A stretch of 64,000 nucleotides of DNA from Chionis minor (GCA_013398295.1 VZSF01006559.1:251839-315838), one strand, 5' to 3'; shown: positions 1 to 14,949, counted from the stretch's first letter. Numbers and translations: made by a program. Notes: a model not told the origin generated them from the sequence alone.

Positions 1-3000
1 TCTGATTTCAATGGCAGCAGAGTCTGACTAGTGGTAAAACACTCACTGGCTTCAGTAGTTACAGAGGTACACTGGAAGACTGGTTGTGCTCAGACAGAAA
101 TGGTGTGAAAACAAATCCACTAAATCCCAAACAAAATCTTTTTAACAGATCGAGACTGAAGGCTGAGCTATTACATAAATGGAAACTGCTGTTTCTCAGA
201 TGCTATTGCCGTTTTGAAGTGACCGTGACATTTCGCTTCAGCTGCAGTGTCCTGTGCCAGCCTTGTGCCCAGTAACATCTCCTGTGAAGCAGGCACCACT
301 CCACGGTGGTGGGCAGAGGGGCAGCTGCTCCCCCACTCTGACATAGGTGCAGGACAGACTCCAGGAGAAGACGGCAGCACTTTGGGCATCTTCAGAAGCA
401 CAAGCCTCTACTGAGAACTCACCAGGAAAATAAATAATAATTTGTGGACTTGAGTCATAACTGGCACGGTAGAGTGAGAGGAGCCCAACTCCTGTCTTTG
501 ATTCAAGATACTTCAGTTCTTCGCAGCTTACATTGATTTGGAGAGAACCAGTCAATACTTTTGAGGGCAGAGCTACCACTCACAGGGACCCAGAGAGACT
601 AAAGGGCCAACAGCGTTCTTGTGAAGTTCAAGGTCAACACAGAGTCCTGCACTCGAGAAGAATGAGCCCTTTGCAACAATATGGATTGGGGACTGCCTGG
701 CTAGGCTGGACCTCTGTGGAAAAAGCCCTTTGAACCACAACTTTTATTGGTAATACATGCTTACAGTAGCGGAGGATAAAATTCAGCCTTTAGGCAAAAT
801 GCTTGCTTAGGAACATAGTGCAAACATTTCACCTAATACCCACCGCCACACGCTGTTTAAGTAAAAGAAAGCTATATGGTCCTACTTCTACTATTTCAGT
901 AAAAGGAGAATTACATTTTCCCTTTGGGGAATGCAGAGCTTTACTCTGTTTTCAGGGAGAACCTGGACTTTCTGAAAGAAATGTGATATATTACAGGCTT
1001 GCCATTCCGTTTGTACCGGCAAATCCAGAAAACAGCTCAACTACAAACATCATCCCTTCCCCCTTCAATTTAACTTCAAGGCAGTTCAGTACCTGTTTTC
1101 ATCTTATCCGCATACAGTATCTACTTGTAACAATGCTTCGTAACTACGTGCTAAACAAAACAAGTTTACAAACCAGAAACATTGAGTTTGTTATCTTCTC
1201 CCCAAGCATCATATTACACTAATAGATGGGGGTTTGGGTGGAGGTCAGTTTGGTTTTGCCTATGGATCACACAGCTCATAGATGAGTATGGCACGGAGTA
1301 TATGACACCTAATTTCCCCAGCAGAGCAGAGCTCCAGGCGGCTGATGTAGACGTTGCCATCTTATCATTAAACAAGCTTGCTGTATCGCTAACTGACTTC
1401 AGAGCGCGTGGGGATCAGCACAGGCTGTGAAAGCCTGTTCAAGACTTTGAACACTTTCGTGTTAGTAATACTAAGCACGCACTTCGGAAATTTGTCCCTG
1501 CTGAGCTCTGTGCTGCTCTGAATGCTGCTAGCTGCTGTACTAAATAGAGAAATACAGCGGATCTGTCTACGTAAGCAGCAGTGCCCAGAGACACTGGACA
1601 AATAGACTGAAAGAATTCATCTTTTTTTCCCACCATTTGTTCCTACTTTGGAAAAAAATGTTCAGTTTCTCCAGGATCCCTGATGCAACACCCTCTGTCT
1701 GCCTCTTGCAGGAGAATAATGAGGCCCTGAATATCCACTCACAGAACCGTCACAGATCTCAATCTGCTTTGCCGACTAGAGATGACCATCATGATTGCCA
1801 TTGCCACCTGGCACCTGTGAAAACTTCAGCCTAAAAGTCCAGATTGGGAGTCGGTAAAGAAGGAAAACAGGACATGACAGTTTTTTGCTCTACGTAACCC
1901 CCGCTTCAGTGGAAAAAAAGCAGAGGCAGGTGTCTATGCAGTGGAAGGAAGTATACTGGGACAAATGGAAGAGGAAAAGGACAGCAGAGAGGCTCTGTGC
2001 AGCACACAGAGCTCCACAGTATATTTCCTTTTGTATTACACATGCCTACACGCATCCTACCCCTCTGCAGAGTCACGAGGTTGTGGGCTCTGGTTTGGGG
2101 TGGGTTTTTTTTAGCAAAATGAATAGGTGCGGAAACATGCTTCTTTTTTGTGAAGGATCCATGGAGTTTAAGAAAGCTGTGAGATAGCAACAGCAAATTA
2201 CTGTAACCAGAATGTCTAAGGGCATTTTACATTTTAGATTAATGTTCTTAGTGGAGAAGTTACCATTACGCTTCTGTATCAATACACAGTGTTCTGGGTA
2301 GTACTTTTGCACAAGGTAAAATTACTTCTGCAATGAATAATTCTATTGCTTTATAAACGTGTGACTGAGCTCTGTAACACTTGTCACTTAGTTTGTGTAC
2401 AGCCTGTGTACAGGTATAGAATAATCTATTTTCACAGTCCTTTGTAAGTGAGTGTCATCTCACTGACTGGCTTCTTCACACTCTTTCATATAGAGACTTT
2501 CTTGGTCCTGGAGCTGTCACTGCGTTGTGCCACATTACATGCATCTTAAACTACCAGGAAGCCACAGGCACAACAAATTAATTAGTCTCTAACATTAGAC
2601 ACAAAGAAAAGGTGATCTGGTTTAGTATATTCCTTTATGTCAAAATCACAATTCTATGCGAGTAAAACAAACTGATAACAATAGAACATGAATTTTAATG
2701 CATTTTCTAAGCTGGCATTTTTATTGATTATTTCAGACATTTCTCTCTCTGGGCTTCTTTTCTAGCCCAAAGATATCTAGAATGAACTTTTGAGGGAAGA
2801 AAAATATCTAGCACACAAAGCCAGTATCAGTCTTTTAAGCAATAAAATGATCGCAGTACACATTATAGTGATTTCCTTAGACAACATTTTGACACTTAAG
2901 TTTTAGGACCAGTATTTTGTCATGGTGGATTTAAGCTGGCATGCTCACCCTTAGCTTTGTTCTTTTGCTGTTTCCAGTCGTCACCACATAATCTCTCTCT

Positions 3001-6000
3001 AAGCAATCTGAATTTCTCCCTGTTCTGCCTATGTGTGCTGAAGAAGATTTAAGCCGCGATTTAAGTTTTAAGCATGAGAAGTCAAAATAGAAATCTTGTT
3101 TCTAATGTGAAGGTGAAGGAAAGGTCAGCAGAGAAGTCAGGTGGATGGCTTGATGTGGCCTGACAGAGTAGGCGTAAGGAGAGGAGAATTGTCACAGTCA
3201 CAATTTAAGAGAAGAATTAGAATTAGTAGGAGGTGAGACTCAAATATGACTTCAGACAATGAGTGAGTGGCTGTCTGGGTTGCAATACCTTCTCATTTCT
3301 TAGGGATAGCGATGGACTGAGGAGTGTCTGTGAGCAGTCTGATGAAAGCACCGAGCACTTACTGGAACAGACAATCTGCCTCTGTATTTCTGAAAGTTCA
3401 CCCCCACGCTCAGTAGGAGAAAAGTAATGCGTGTATTACTGTGTATTACTGTGTGACACTTGCAGTGTATTACGCTGCAAGAAGTAAGAAGTAAGAAGAC
3501 CTCAAGCTGAGGATAACCCAATCTACAGATGTAGATAGGCTTTGAACTAGACCTGAAACATGTCATCTGTCAGACTTTCATAGATGAAATCTGCTGATAG
3601 TGATGCAAAAGAGAACAGGAGGAAAGTATCAGTATTACTTGTGCCAGAATCTCTAGTGGCTAAGGATAACAAGAAAATGGTTTTGGGGAATGAGATGGAG
3701 AAACCTTTGCCAATGAAACAGGAATGAAAACCCTTGTTTTCCTGAATGTTTCAATGTTGATTGCTGGTGCTCTTGCTTTTGATAGCTTGCTACAGGCAGG
3801 TAGCAGTCCTAGTTTCATCTGTGTGGTCTAAAACCTGTACTCAACAATAAATGCAGATTTGTCATCACTGTGTACCTTATACGCCCTGGCTCCATGCAGC
3901 ATTTTTCATTTTGCAGACAAACTATAGCTCTTCCTTTCAAAAGCCTTTTAGGAAAGACAAGAGAAGTTCAGTAGCTAGGTGGAGATCTTGACTTGACTAA
4001 GGCAGGAGAAAGGTCAGGTAGTGTTTCTGCTACTTCAGAAATGAAACAGTCATCTGCCTATTGCCTAACCATACTTCCTGTAAGGTGGCTGATAAAAGCC
4101 TTCTCTAAAGCCTTTTATGTCTAAAACGGGTTACTAATCCTGCAAGCCATCAGAAGCCCAACCCATGGAACTGAAATGGTGATAAACAGGACAATTACAT
4201 GTCCAGATAAACTGGCATGGAGGAATCAAGTCTAGGATTATCCTTACATGTGTTTTGTACTATAAAGAAAAAATAGATTTATGGTGGTAGGTTTTTATGG
4301 GAAATGTGCCTTCTCATAGAAGAATGTGATACTGACTTGCTATACCAAATGGACAGTGGGTAAGAAGCATCACCTGTGTGTATTGCAAACACCATGTCAC
4401 TGGTGCTGCTGCTGTGGAGGCACCACACAGGATCACATGTTCAGCTCATGAAGTTTGGAATGGCCTGTGGATGGGTTCTTGACAACTACTAAGATTATTT
4501 TTAATTAATTCTTCAAACCACCTAATACCGTAAATACTATAGAATTGCTAAGTAAATGTTTGACATTAATACAGGTTTGAACTACTAATTACAAAATGAA
4601 AGGAGAAAAAAACCCCAATCTAACATAAGATAATGTATCAACAAATGTGATCTGGTATTTGAGGACTCTTATTTATTGGCAACTGCAAATGAAATGTCCA
4701 TCTCATTACTGCTGTGTAATTTTAGCTTAATGCTTTACCTCCGTGGTATGAATGCTATATTTGAAATCTTAAATAAAAATATAAACAGTCAAGAGATCCC
4801 TTAGGAGACAATTTTTGGCCTGAAAGTGCTTTTTCAGAGTCAGTAATATAGTTCTACACAGGAAACAGATCCAGCCAGTCAAAACTAGCTGGCACAAATG
4901 TTGCGATTTCTATCAAGTTTTTTCTCTTTTTTACATCTGAATGTGACTGATATACCTCCAAGCACTGACCACATAACCTGGTGTCAGGAGATAAGTCAAC
5001 TGAGAAAAAAACATATGCAAAAAAAAAATCAAATAAATTATTTTTTGTTACAAAAAAACCCCCTGCATTTATAAACCTGGTGCAATAAATCCCTGTGTAA
5101 CTGAATGGAGATTGTGCTAAAAAAGAGCTCCACATGTCAGTGCGATGCCACTAGGACTCCCCTGACATTTTACATGGAATTTAGCAATCTGCTTTAGCTG
5201 CACAGAGGAAGTCTTTCCAAAACAAGAAGTTTACCAAGTAGGAGAAACTTTGTACTAAGGCAAGTCCTTGCACATGCAACACCCTTAATTATTTTCATGA
5301 GACATTTGGCTGATTAGTCTGACTAGTTCATACTCCATTGAATATGTGTGTAGTATATTTGGTTAGAGTCCTTTACTATGGGTTTTGCAGGTCCGTATTA
5401 GCTGTTAGTATCAACAGAAGGCAAAATGAAAGCTTTCCCTGGATTGAGCTGTTCTACAGGGAAATATGTTGCTCCTTCTTTCTAACCATGTTACATATTT
5501 AACACTTCAATTATATATAGGTAATACAGACAGATGAAAGTCTATCTAACTAAGAAGATGGTAGTACTGTGGCTGCTAACAGGTAAAAAGAAAAGCTTAG
5601 TTCTGTGAAAGGTTTTCATATTGATGTCCACTTTCCACAGTAACAGCTGTAGGATGAGAAATTAGATGTGTAACAGGATGATGAGGTCTAACCTTTCTGA
5701 TTGAGAGAGGTACCTTAAAAAAATCTGAGCAATTGCCCCCAGGAGAATATGAGACAATGTATGTGAAAAGTTCATACAGATGATTTAGAGATGTAGAAAA
5801 GAGTGAGAGGACAAACATTTTTTAAATAAATGGTTTACCACCAATAGGAAAAATAAAACTATTCTTTCACTTGCTAGAGGAAAGGATGAAGGAAAGAGCT
5901 GTGATAAGACAAGCAAGGGAGAAAATTGGAAAAATTAAACAGAGAGAAAAACTTTTAAAAACCAATGATAAGGTAAAAGTAAGTAAAGCTTCTCCAGGGA

Positions 6001-7639
6001 GCAAGCAGAGTAAATAATTAAGGGCAACAGGGAAGTCAAGACAGAAGGCATGTCTTTTCAAAGATTTTGCCAGGACTTCTGGAAAAAATGAGAATTACAG
6101 AATGAGAGAGAATACAGTACCTGCTAAAGTAACAGTGGCTGGGAAGGCATCCTCTTACCATATCCCAACTGTCCTTAGGATAAAGAAGGAGCTTTTAGAC
6201 TGCAAATCATGAGTTTTGACACAAATGTTTCAGCAGATCTGCATCATGCATCTTTGGGAGCAAATGTAAACAATGAAACTTTTAAATAAACAGCATGGGA
6301 AACACTCTGCTTTCCATGTATTTGGAGGTAATTTTTAGTTCCCCTCTGTCCTGGTTTGAGGGGAAAGAAGTAACAGAGAGCATCTGTCATTTGTTTTGGT
6401 GGCCAGCCCAGCCCAAGCCGTTACACCCTCACAGATGTTTCTAAATACGGATTGTCTATAGTCATCCTTTTTGAAAACACAAACTAACCAAGCAATGTTA
6501 ACTCCTAAAATTCTGTTCTTTCGTTTTGAAAAATAGCCAACAGACCATATGCCCATGACAACGCCGACTACTGTGCTAACTATAAACTGAAAAATAAAAT
6601 AACTTGTAGTTACATGTTATTGATAATTTTCTGACCAAGTGGTTAATGAGGTTCCTGCAATTAACACATCTGCATGGCCACTGCGCCAGCTGGGATTATT
6701 CACCTGTTTGTGAACTTGCTACTCTAAGCAGAACTGTAAAATTATCAGGTTATAGCAAGTCACTTCCTTAATCAGCATTTGAAAAGCAATCTTTTCTTAA
6801 ACTTAGTCCGGAGAGTGGCCACATGACCTCTGCTCAGGAAATGGGAATTTGCCCTGGCTGAAAGATTTGCAATGCAAGAATGCAGCCCGGGATTCCTGGA
6901 AGGGCTGAGACTCGGCCTTTCACTTCTTCTGGTCTGTGTATGCAACAGGGGCTCCAGGTTCAAGACTCAGATCCCCCACAGACTTTGGAGGTTTCCTGCA
7001 AAGCATTTATTTGCTTAGTTGGATTTCTTGAGAAGTGAGCATTTGGTAATTACGGGATTCTAGGTACTGCATGACGTAAATCATCCACGATTTTAAAAGA
7101 TCACAGTGTACATTTATGAATTTCTGTGGCGGTGACCTGGAGACCCAGCAGTATCGCAATACATGTTTCAAAAACAGCTTCTGACAGTAGAGACAACTAT
7201 CATTTGCTACAACAGAAGACAGTTGTTGGGTTCTCTAGTTTAAGAGAAACTACTGTTCAGAGGAGGGGACTCTAATTTCCAGGATCTTTGTCTCCAGACA
7301 CTTCACTTAAGCAAATCTCCAACCATCTTCCCCTCAGAAAAAAAACAAAATCCCATTACATTTACTTGCAACTAAAGTAAATGACTTGGCTTAAGTACTT
7401 TTTTCCTTTGTTTTTGACAGAGAGTCTCAGCATGAAGGATGACAAATCATCTCAAATAATACTTAATCTTTTGAAATTATTTACAACAAGTCAATGCCCC
7501 CAAGAATAAAAGAAAGCATTTAATGTGGCAGACCATGATGTAGGGGAAGCAATAAAAGGGAAACACAGCTTGAACTGTAATATTACTGGGTAACTTACAT
7601 CTCCCTGCTGAAGGCAGCAGAGTTGCAGTTACCGAACGG
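1..7639. other. Non-coding AT-rich stretch, nothing assignable
   Basis: No open frame in this stretch exceeds about 140 codons, and none resembles a protein family I recognise. There is no tRNA-like or rRNA-like sequence and no clear interspersed repeat. The only local structure noted is a cluster of short tandem repeats at about 3431-3495. Splice-like and polyadenylation-like words occur but not in a convincing exon arrangement. The stretch is best read as intergenic or intronic DNA. Confidence 0.7.
3431..3494. repeat. Short tandem repeats: GTGTATTACT decamer and GAAGTAA heptamer
   Basis: The decamer GTGTATTACT occurs twice head to tail at 3431-3450. A degenerate third copy follows, and a further GTGTATTACG lies at about 3465-3474. 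A GAAGTAA heptamer is then repeated twice at 3481-3494, with a partial third copy. These look like replication-slippage duplications, and no function is implied. Confidence 0.75.
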
Positions 7640-8090
7640 CTAATCTGTTCTACTGTTTTTTAATCAGATGTTGGCATTATCTGCCCCTAATTGCTTTTCC
7701 ATTTCCACTTGTAATTATTCCATTGCATGTTTGTGGTGAGAAGCTGAAAATGAAGCAGATCACCAAGAAAGAATTAATTGTTAATGAATAATCATCAGTA
7801 GGAAGCCAATTTCATTATCTTCAAAGAGGTAGCCAGAGATTAACTACTAACTGGGGTTCTCCTACGTTCAGTGCATGACTGTAAAGTAATCACAAATAAT
7901 CACACCCTTCAACTTCATCAATTATTTTCTATTATGTGAATTGATACCCATTTTTGTTTTTGTTGTTTAATGTTAACGGTAGTATTCAAGCTGGGGAGTG
8001 CTAATTGGAAGGTGTTGTATTCAGCAGTCTTTGGCCCTAATTATTAGAGCATCTTTTTCATTAGCATCTGATTCTAGGAGGGATACATGG
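7640..8090. promoter_or_regulatory. Candidate conserved non-coding element (TAAT-rich)
   Basis: This segment of roughly 450 bp is dense in homeodomain-type cores. TAATTG, GTAATTATT, AATTAATTG, TTAATGAATAAT, ATTAACTACTAAC, AATAATCAC, TCAATTATTT, CTAATTGG and CTAATTATTAG all occur. There is no usable open frame, simple repeat or transposon signature. Such composition is common in vertebrate developmental enhancers and deeply conserved non-coding elements, but it also arises by chance in AT-rich DNA. The assignment is inference from motif density alone. Confidence 0.2.
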
Positions 8091-11000
8091 CAGTAGTAAC
8101 TAAATTTACCATGTTATAAACACATCATCTTTGTCAATAAATTTTAGACAGTCACTTAAAATAGAATGATACATCCAAAGATACTTTCCCAGCAATGTAC
8201 TCCAGTAGGTCTGTTTTTAAAACACACCATCATTGATAAATTCTCCTTAAATCAACATGTAGAAAACAAAGGCTGCTCAGGATTTAAGCAATGGGTGTAA
8301 TAGTGTCAAGGTCTAAAAGAAATCAAATAGAGTAAAAAACCTGTTATATACTAAGCAGCATTTAAAAAAAAATACCATCTGCCTCATTGTTATTGCATAG
8401 ATTGATGGTCCAGTGAGAATTGTTGACTCTCAGCTTTCCATTCTGCCTCGATACTGATTTTTTGATCACTCCTCTGTGATACCAAAAGCAATCATAAACA
8501 ATAGCACTCCTAATGTTTTAAATGAATTCTGTATTACCATTTTGTAATTTTTATTGAACTGCTATAAAAGAAATAATGCCAACGGTAGGATGGATTCAAT
8601 CTCTGTGTACTACTGTGCTCATTGAAGCCTTTTCCAGCTCTGTACTTCTGCATGTGAAACTCCTTGAACTTACACCAAGGGAACAGTTGTCACCTGTTAG
8701 TTCTCTTCTGTTTGAACTGATTTAAGACCTTTTAGACACAATTTTAGAGCAGGGGACGTAAGGCAACCCCACCACCTGTGTCTGCAAGAACAAATATATT
8801 AAAAGTAGTTATGTTCAAGACCCTCCTCAGCAGCCTCACTAAACCTTTAACTGGAAAGAGTGACAATATATCAATGTTATGGAAACCTAAAGAAATACCA
8901 CTAAGGAAGATGAGCTCCTTATGAATTCCATGTTTTCTGCAAAAAGAAAGAATGGAACTTTACAGGAATCTTTTGCACTCCTTACGGACTGCATCTCAGA
9001 GACAACGCCAGACACAGTCAGTCATAAATGGTTTCTGAAAACCTTTACAATTAACACAGAAGTTTGATCTTTGCTGAGAAGTAAAATTTGGCCTAAATAG
9101 AGTTCGCTCATCCAATGTGACCAGCAATTTAGGAAACTGCAAAGTTCCATTTAGTTACATGCAACTTCTTTTAAAAAGCAGGTAACAGTCACATCAAACC
9201 CCATAAAGCATTGCAGTGCCACTACAGTGTTTTGCTGTCTATCACATAACCAACCCGTGCCACCTCTGTAAAGTAGCAATATGTTCCTTTCTCTTTGAAG
9301 ATTTTATTCAGTATGTTGTGACAGAGCTTGGATCATTTAAGTAATTTTCAGCCAAAACAGTCAAAAGCAGAAAAGGTAATTTTCTCTTCAAGGCAAGATT
9401 TTTTTCTCATCTATCACGACAAAGCGTGATGGGCTGATGTCACTGCTGCCACAAAATACTCTTCAAATTGTACATGTTTGCATTCAGAGTAGGGTGGCTT
9501 CTGTTATATTTCTCTTTTGGCACAGAATCTGATGATCTATTAAATAAATATTAATCCCTTGCTGCCTTCAAAGCTGTCTCTGCCATATTAGGATTTTAAA
9601 TATCTTCATTAATTGCTTAACTACCTTTTCCTAAATTCCCCATGGGGTCCTTTGATACTAGTCACTCTAATGTGTTACCATGTTTCATAGTAACATTCAT
9701 AGTTTCACTCTGCTGTAACACAGAATGTATTTTTAGCCGATTTTGTTTTACAGATATCTTTGACAAAATAAAAATTCTGCATTTTCAGACTGTAAAGGTA
9801 AGCAGACCTAGAAAGAGCTATTATAGTACTACATTTTTAAAAGGATAGAAAGCAGTTCTGTCTCAGCTCACATTTGTGGAGAATGTTTGTGATCAAAACC
9901 ATTCTATGGGTAAATGCCTTCAGTTTCTAAGATGTACAGAACACACTAGGATGAAACTGGCAAAAGAAGCAATAAGAGAAGCTGATTATTGAAATAACCG
10001 TGATAAAGTTATTGTATGAGGTGATTATTCACATGAAAATATTCTTACTTAAAGTGAAGCTATGATAGGATAAAAAAGGGTCATAAAGAAATGCTAGTTT
10101 AAGCCAATTGCTTATACTTGGTGCAGAGGATCATTTAAAGATGACATTTGAAATGTAGTCCAAGATTTTAGTTGTCCTTCTACAAAAACTAGTAGAGAAC
10201 TGCCTCGTATTTATTTTTCAATTGCTGCATGCCACAAGTTGAAAAGGTTGGTCAAAAGACAGTAACAACACACAGCTTTTGTGTATGTTCCCAACGTTAT
10301 GATGTTCTGTATATGGAAAAGCTCTCCCACTTCATCTATCCACACGTCCAGGAGAGTAGACGTGAAACATGAAAAAGTAAAATGGCAACCAGGCAAAACC
10401 AGCTGTACTGTGTGATAGTCCTGGAAAGATCGCTCCCAAAATGTAACAGGAGAAACTTACTTTCAGTAAAATAATTTCAGCAGCTGCAAACACAGTCACA
10501 AGTACCGAAAATGTCATGCTTATGTATTTATGCATTCATACTTTTGATGCAAAGATCTGATGCACTGTCCGTTCATGTATCCTCCAATCCCTGGTAGAGC
10601 CCAACTCATACACATTTTCCCATAGGATACTTCATGTTGAAATGACCGCAGTATTTTATAACCAGAGGATGCATTACTTATTTTGTCATTGTCTCTTCTG
10701 TTTAATCATCTTGTTTAGGGGGAACAAAAGATCTGATGAAGCATCTCCTGGCTCCCCTAATTAGAGATTTGGGTTCAGTGATGAGAATACTGATCTAATC
10801 AGCTATGCATATTTTTTTGTAATTGGCCAGGACAAACTGATATTCAAGAATATTTTAGACTTTTTTTTGCTGTGTCTTATTCTGTGGTATTTTTGTCATG
10901 CTACAGACTCTGAAGAGAGTGCAAGAAATAGCACTTGACTTTTCTCTAAGATGCAAAAGTTGGGTAAGTGTTCATCTGTCATTGGGCCTTCTCCTGTAAA

Positions 11001-14000
11001 CTTCCCAGCTTTTGTTTCTGACCTTTCCTGCATTAAAGGAAGCATTTTAATTTGTATTGCTAATAGCTTGCTGTCACATGTAGCCTGATATGTCATAGAC
11101 ACAGCTAATACTGCAGGCTTGGCTTTCCCTTGTGTTTAGCCTAAATTGAAGCTTATATGAGAACACTTTGACTAGAGCTCACTTTGAAATGAATGTGATG
11201 CCTTTATACTAAGGAAAGTGTTTTGAGAAAGCGACATATTGATGGCACAGTGGGAGACAGCAGGAATGCCATCTTTTTTTTACAAAGAGTCGTAGCCAAA
11301 GGGTCTTCAAGACTCGCTGTTCTTATTGTTTCCAGCGAGGAAATGCAGATCATAAGACAAAGAATTCAGAGGTAGGTCCATAGTCCAATGCTAGCTGGAG
11401 TTTTTGTTATAAGAAAATGCAGCCTTTCTTTTGGCTCTGACTGTCTGCCAAATTGTGTTCCTCCTTTGTCATAGCTAGATTGGATTATTGCAATGAGCTT
11501 CTACATAGCGATACACCTAACTATTCATCTCAAAATTTCAGGGAGCAGAGCATAAAGTTGCCTGCCTAGCTGGCTTATTTTTTGTAAGTGACATTTTTGC
11601 AGCTACTCAGAAAAATGCATTAGTATCCATTTTATTTCTTGAAAAAAAAATAACATTATTATAGACCATAAGCACGGTAGAGCTTCTTTCATATTTCCAC
11701 AAAGTGAAATTAAGTGGGGCACTTGAATGGTGAGCCTCCAATTTATACAACTTCTAGAAGACCCTGTAAATTTGTCATTCAATTTTTGGGCAAATTGTAG
11801 TGGATTTCTTCATGTATGTATTAGAGGGAAGGAAACTTTTCAAATATGATGCATGGTGTTAGAAGAGGGATCTGTAGTCTGCCTATAGAATTCAATGATA
11901 GAAAACTCCTATTAGATCAACTTGAAACAACTTGAAAAAATTGTGGGGCTGGAACACAAAGCATCTTTATCTTTGCTGTAATCATCAAAGGAAAAGTGCT
12001 TCCTTACATTAATAAGCAAAGGAGAATAAGGCTTCTGTAGCAGTAATTCAGATTTCCAAATGCAGAGAAAGATGTTTCCTCCATCACTCACAATAAAGAC
12101 AAATTTATGACATTTGTAATATTTCATCTTATTGTCTATCTAATTATAACATTAACATGTGAACTATTAAATCCATACACAAGTATACACCTCTTGGATC
12201 TATCATATAAATTAACATGGGTCATCTTCTAAGAGCCCAGTTACCTTCAGCTTTAAAAGGAGCATTAGGCATTGTAAGTCAAGGAAAACAGTTCATGATT
12301 CATGTGGCACATTATGAAAACCAGTACCAATCGATATGCTACTTCTGATCAAGTATCAAGAGCATAGAATCAAAATGTCACCAGAACCAACACAGAGAAT
12401 TTTTAGGTTTATTCAGGCGCACCCCAGCTCATAGATTGACACGATGGACTGTGACAGCTCTTTCAGAGGCATTCCAGCCCATCGTGTCCTGTGTGACTGT
12501 TGTTCATGTACAGAAGTCTGTGCACTAAAACTCCTTATGAAATATTTATCCCCAGAAAGGTAATGTGCATTATCAGTACCAACTTCTCCAAACAAAAGTT
12601 AGTCATTTGCCATTTCCCCCGAAAGCACTAAGTGTGCATCACAGATTAATGTTTTCAAATCTTTAGCTTAAAAAAAAAAAAAAAGACAGCAGGAAAAAAT
12701 ATTTATAATTTATAACTGCCTCAATAAGCTAGGTGAAAATTTTATGCCTTTCAAACACTTTAAAAAGGCCCAACAACCAGCTGCAAAGTGGAATTTATAA
12801 TTGGAAGCAGTGACACACTATACCCTACAGCAGCATCAAGAGTACTTTTATAATACTGTCACCTGAATACAGCATAATTTCATTTGGCAACAAAGTCCTT
12901 GTATCAGCCACTCCTGAAACACACTCAATTCAATAATGTAAAATACACAGTCATATTTTTGCATTTATTTATAGGCTTTCTCTTCTATTCCAAAACAAAA
13001 TTTCAACATAGCATACATAATTCTGTCTGGTTTTAGGGGGTTTTCATTAAACTATAAGTGAATTGCCCTTCTGGCTGAAAATCTGTTTTCTTTTGCATTC
13101 CCATCCCTCCTACGTGCTACACTCCCTCTTAAATTCCACATGGATTCTATAGATTTTATTTAAGCAGGGCCAAGTTGCATGAACAGATCTGCCCTAGAGA
13201 AGTTTGTCTCTTTTAGCATGCAACCCACCACTAATGCTCCTTTTTCATTTAGGTTTTCAATTTGGATGAATTCCAAATTACCATTTATTCCAATAGAAAT
13301 GCAACTAATTACACAAAGCATCTTAATAAAGAATGGAAACAAGATTAAAAGCCCTCCTCCTTCTGGTGTTTCAATGTGTGGAATTTATAAAATGCAGAAA
13401 GGTGCTTTAATTCCAGTTCTAGCTGGGCGTCTTAAATTACCTTTTATCCAGTGTTTTAGTACTATCCAAATAGACCAGTATTCAAGTTGAAGGCAAAATA
13501 TAGTCACCTTATATGCACTTATTACACAGGGTTTGGCTTACTCACTATGTTTTCTCATGTTTTGCAAAAATTAACAGACAAGCTCTTCACATGTGATATG
13601 TTCAGAGCACCTATTCTGCCCTGGATAATTCCCTACCCTGCTAAGATGTTTCTGTCTTCAAGAGCTTTGCACACTATGGAGAGAAAAACAAGGATGTTAA
13701 GTGGGAGAAAGAACAACAATAGATATTTTACAGGTCAGCTTGATTCACTGCAATTAAAACACCAATTTGTACAGCCTCTAAGAGCACTGTCCAGTTGGAT
13801 AAGATAGGTTTCAAACAAGTTCTTAATGGTTACACAGGAGTTAATGGTCCTAAACCGAAAGAAGAATGAGGCTGGAAATGGTCGAATTAGACAAGAATTA
13901 TGAGAGATGGAGAAGAGTGGGGAAAGAAGGTATATGTAAGGAATATAAGTATTATGGGAGTGATAATAACAGTAGCACTGATACCACTAGAGAAAAGAAG

Positions 14001-14949
14001 GTGGAGACTGAAGTCCCAGAAGGGAATAACACACTCTGCATGTGGGCAAGTCTGATGACAAGTTTTTAGACTTGAAATTACCCAACAGAAAGAATGCATG
14101 TACTAGGAAGGCCAAAGAGTATATTCTTCCCATGTAACCATTGCCCACAGCCAAGCCTATGTATTTACAGATCTGTGCTGGCAAGAATAGATTGTGAGAG
14201 TACAAAGGAAACGGGTATTTCTTTCTGCTACCTCCTCTGCGCGACAAAATCTCCAGCGGGATCCAGTTAAAAGAGTCGATGTACAGCACAGCAGATCACT
14301 TACTCAATGCTGAACAGTCAAGAGACAATCCCTCCATGAAAAATCTCTCTTATAGCCATGATGTGATCTGTTGAACAAAATAAAGTATTGGTGGTCAAGC
14401 AAAAAAAAATCTGGTAGGGAACTAAATGAGAGAGCTGGAACTCAACGGAAACTTGTGGGAATACTGGAGAAAGTTAAAGCTGAACATTAAACTGGAGTAA
14501 GGATGTACTTTAAATCAGGTAATATCTTGCTCTGAACCTCCACGTTTGTAAGAATTTTCCATTGACTCAGAGGCTACTTGTGAATGGGTTTTACAGAACT
14601 TTACAGAATAGCACAGGAAAATTATCTGGCCATCCAGCAGGGCTGCTGCTAGTTCTCCTCCTCCTGGATTCAGCGTCTGTATGTCCTCTCCCAAAAGGAC
14701 GGCACACTGTTTCTTCCCTTGTCAATTATTCAGCTCATGGGTATATGCAGCTTGGTCAAAAACAGCATCTCCTGGTGCTGCAGCGTTAGCATGTAGGAAT
14801 GATTAAAAGGTCAAAAATGGGATGTTGCCGGGATTGCTTGTCTCATCCTGTGTTTAGTTTTCAGAGGGATCACCATGTGAAACTAATGACTGTACAGAAG
14901 AGATTTCCAGATCTCACTGACGGAGCTAGTGAGATTGAACAGTGCCTTA
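8091..14949. other. Non-coding AT-rich stretch
   Basis: Only short chance open frames are present, all under about 110 codons and none recognisable. A poly-A run lies at 12670-12684. A splice-flanked 44-nt segment at 9754-9797 is the nearest thing to an exon and is discussed as a weak finding. No transposon remnant could be identified by eye. Confidence 0.65.
12670..12684 (+). repeat. Poly-A run of 15
   Basis: Fifteen consecutive A residues are visible on the plus strand. No LINE or retrocopy body is recognisable upstream and no target-site duplication is evident, so this is treated as a simple mononucleotide tract. Confidence 0.85.

Noticed and set aside
6346..6560. TGTCCTGGTTTGAGG as the start of an avian ERV LTR
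   Set aside because: Only about a dozen bases resemble the LTR start I recall. The following 200 bp do not, and no matching end was found.
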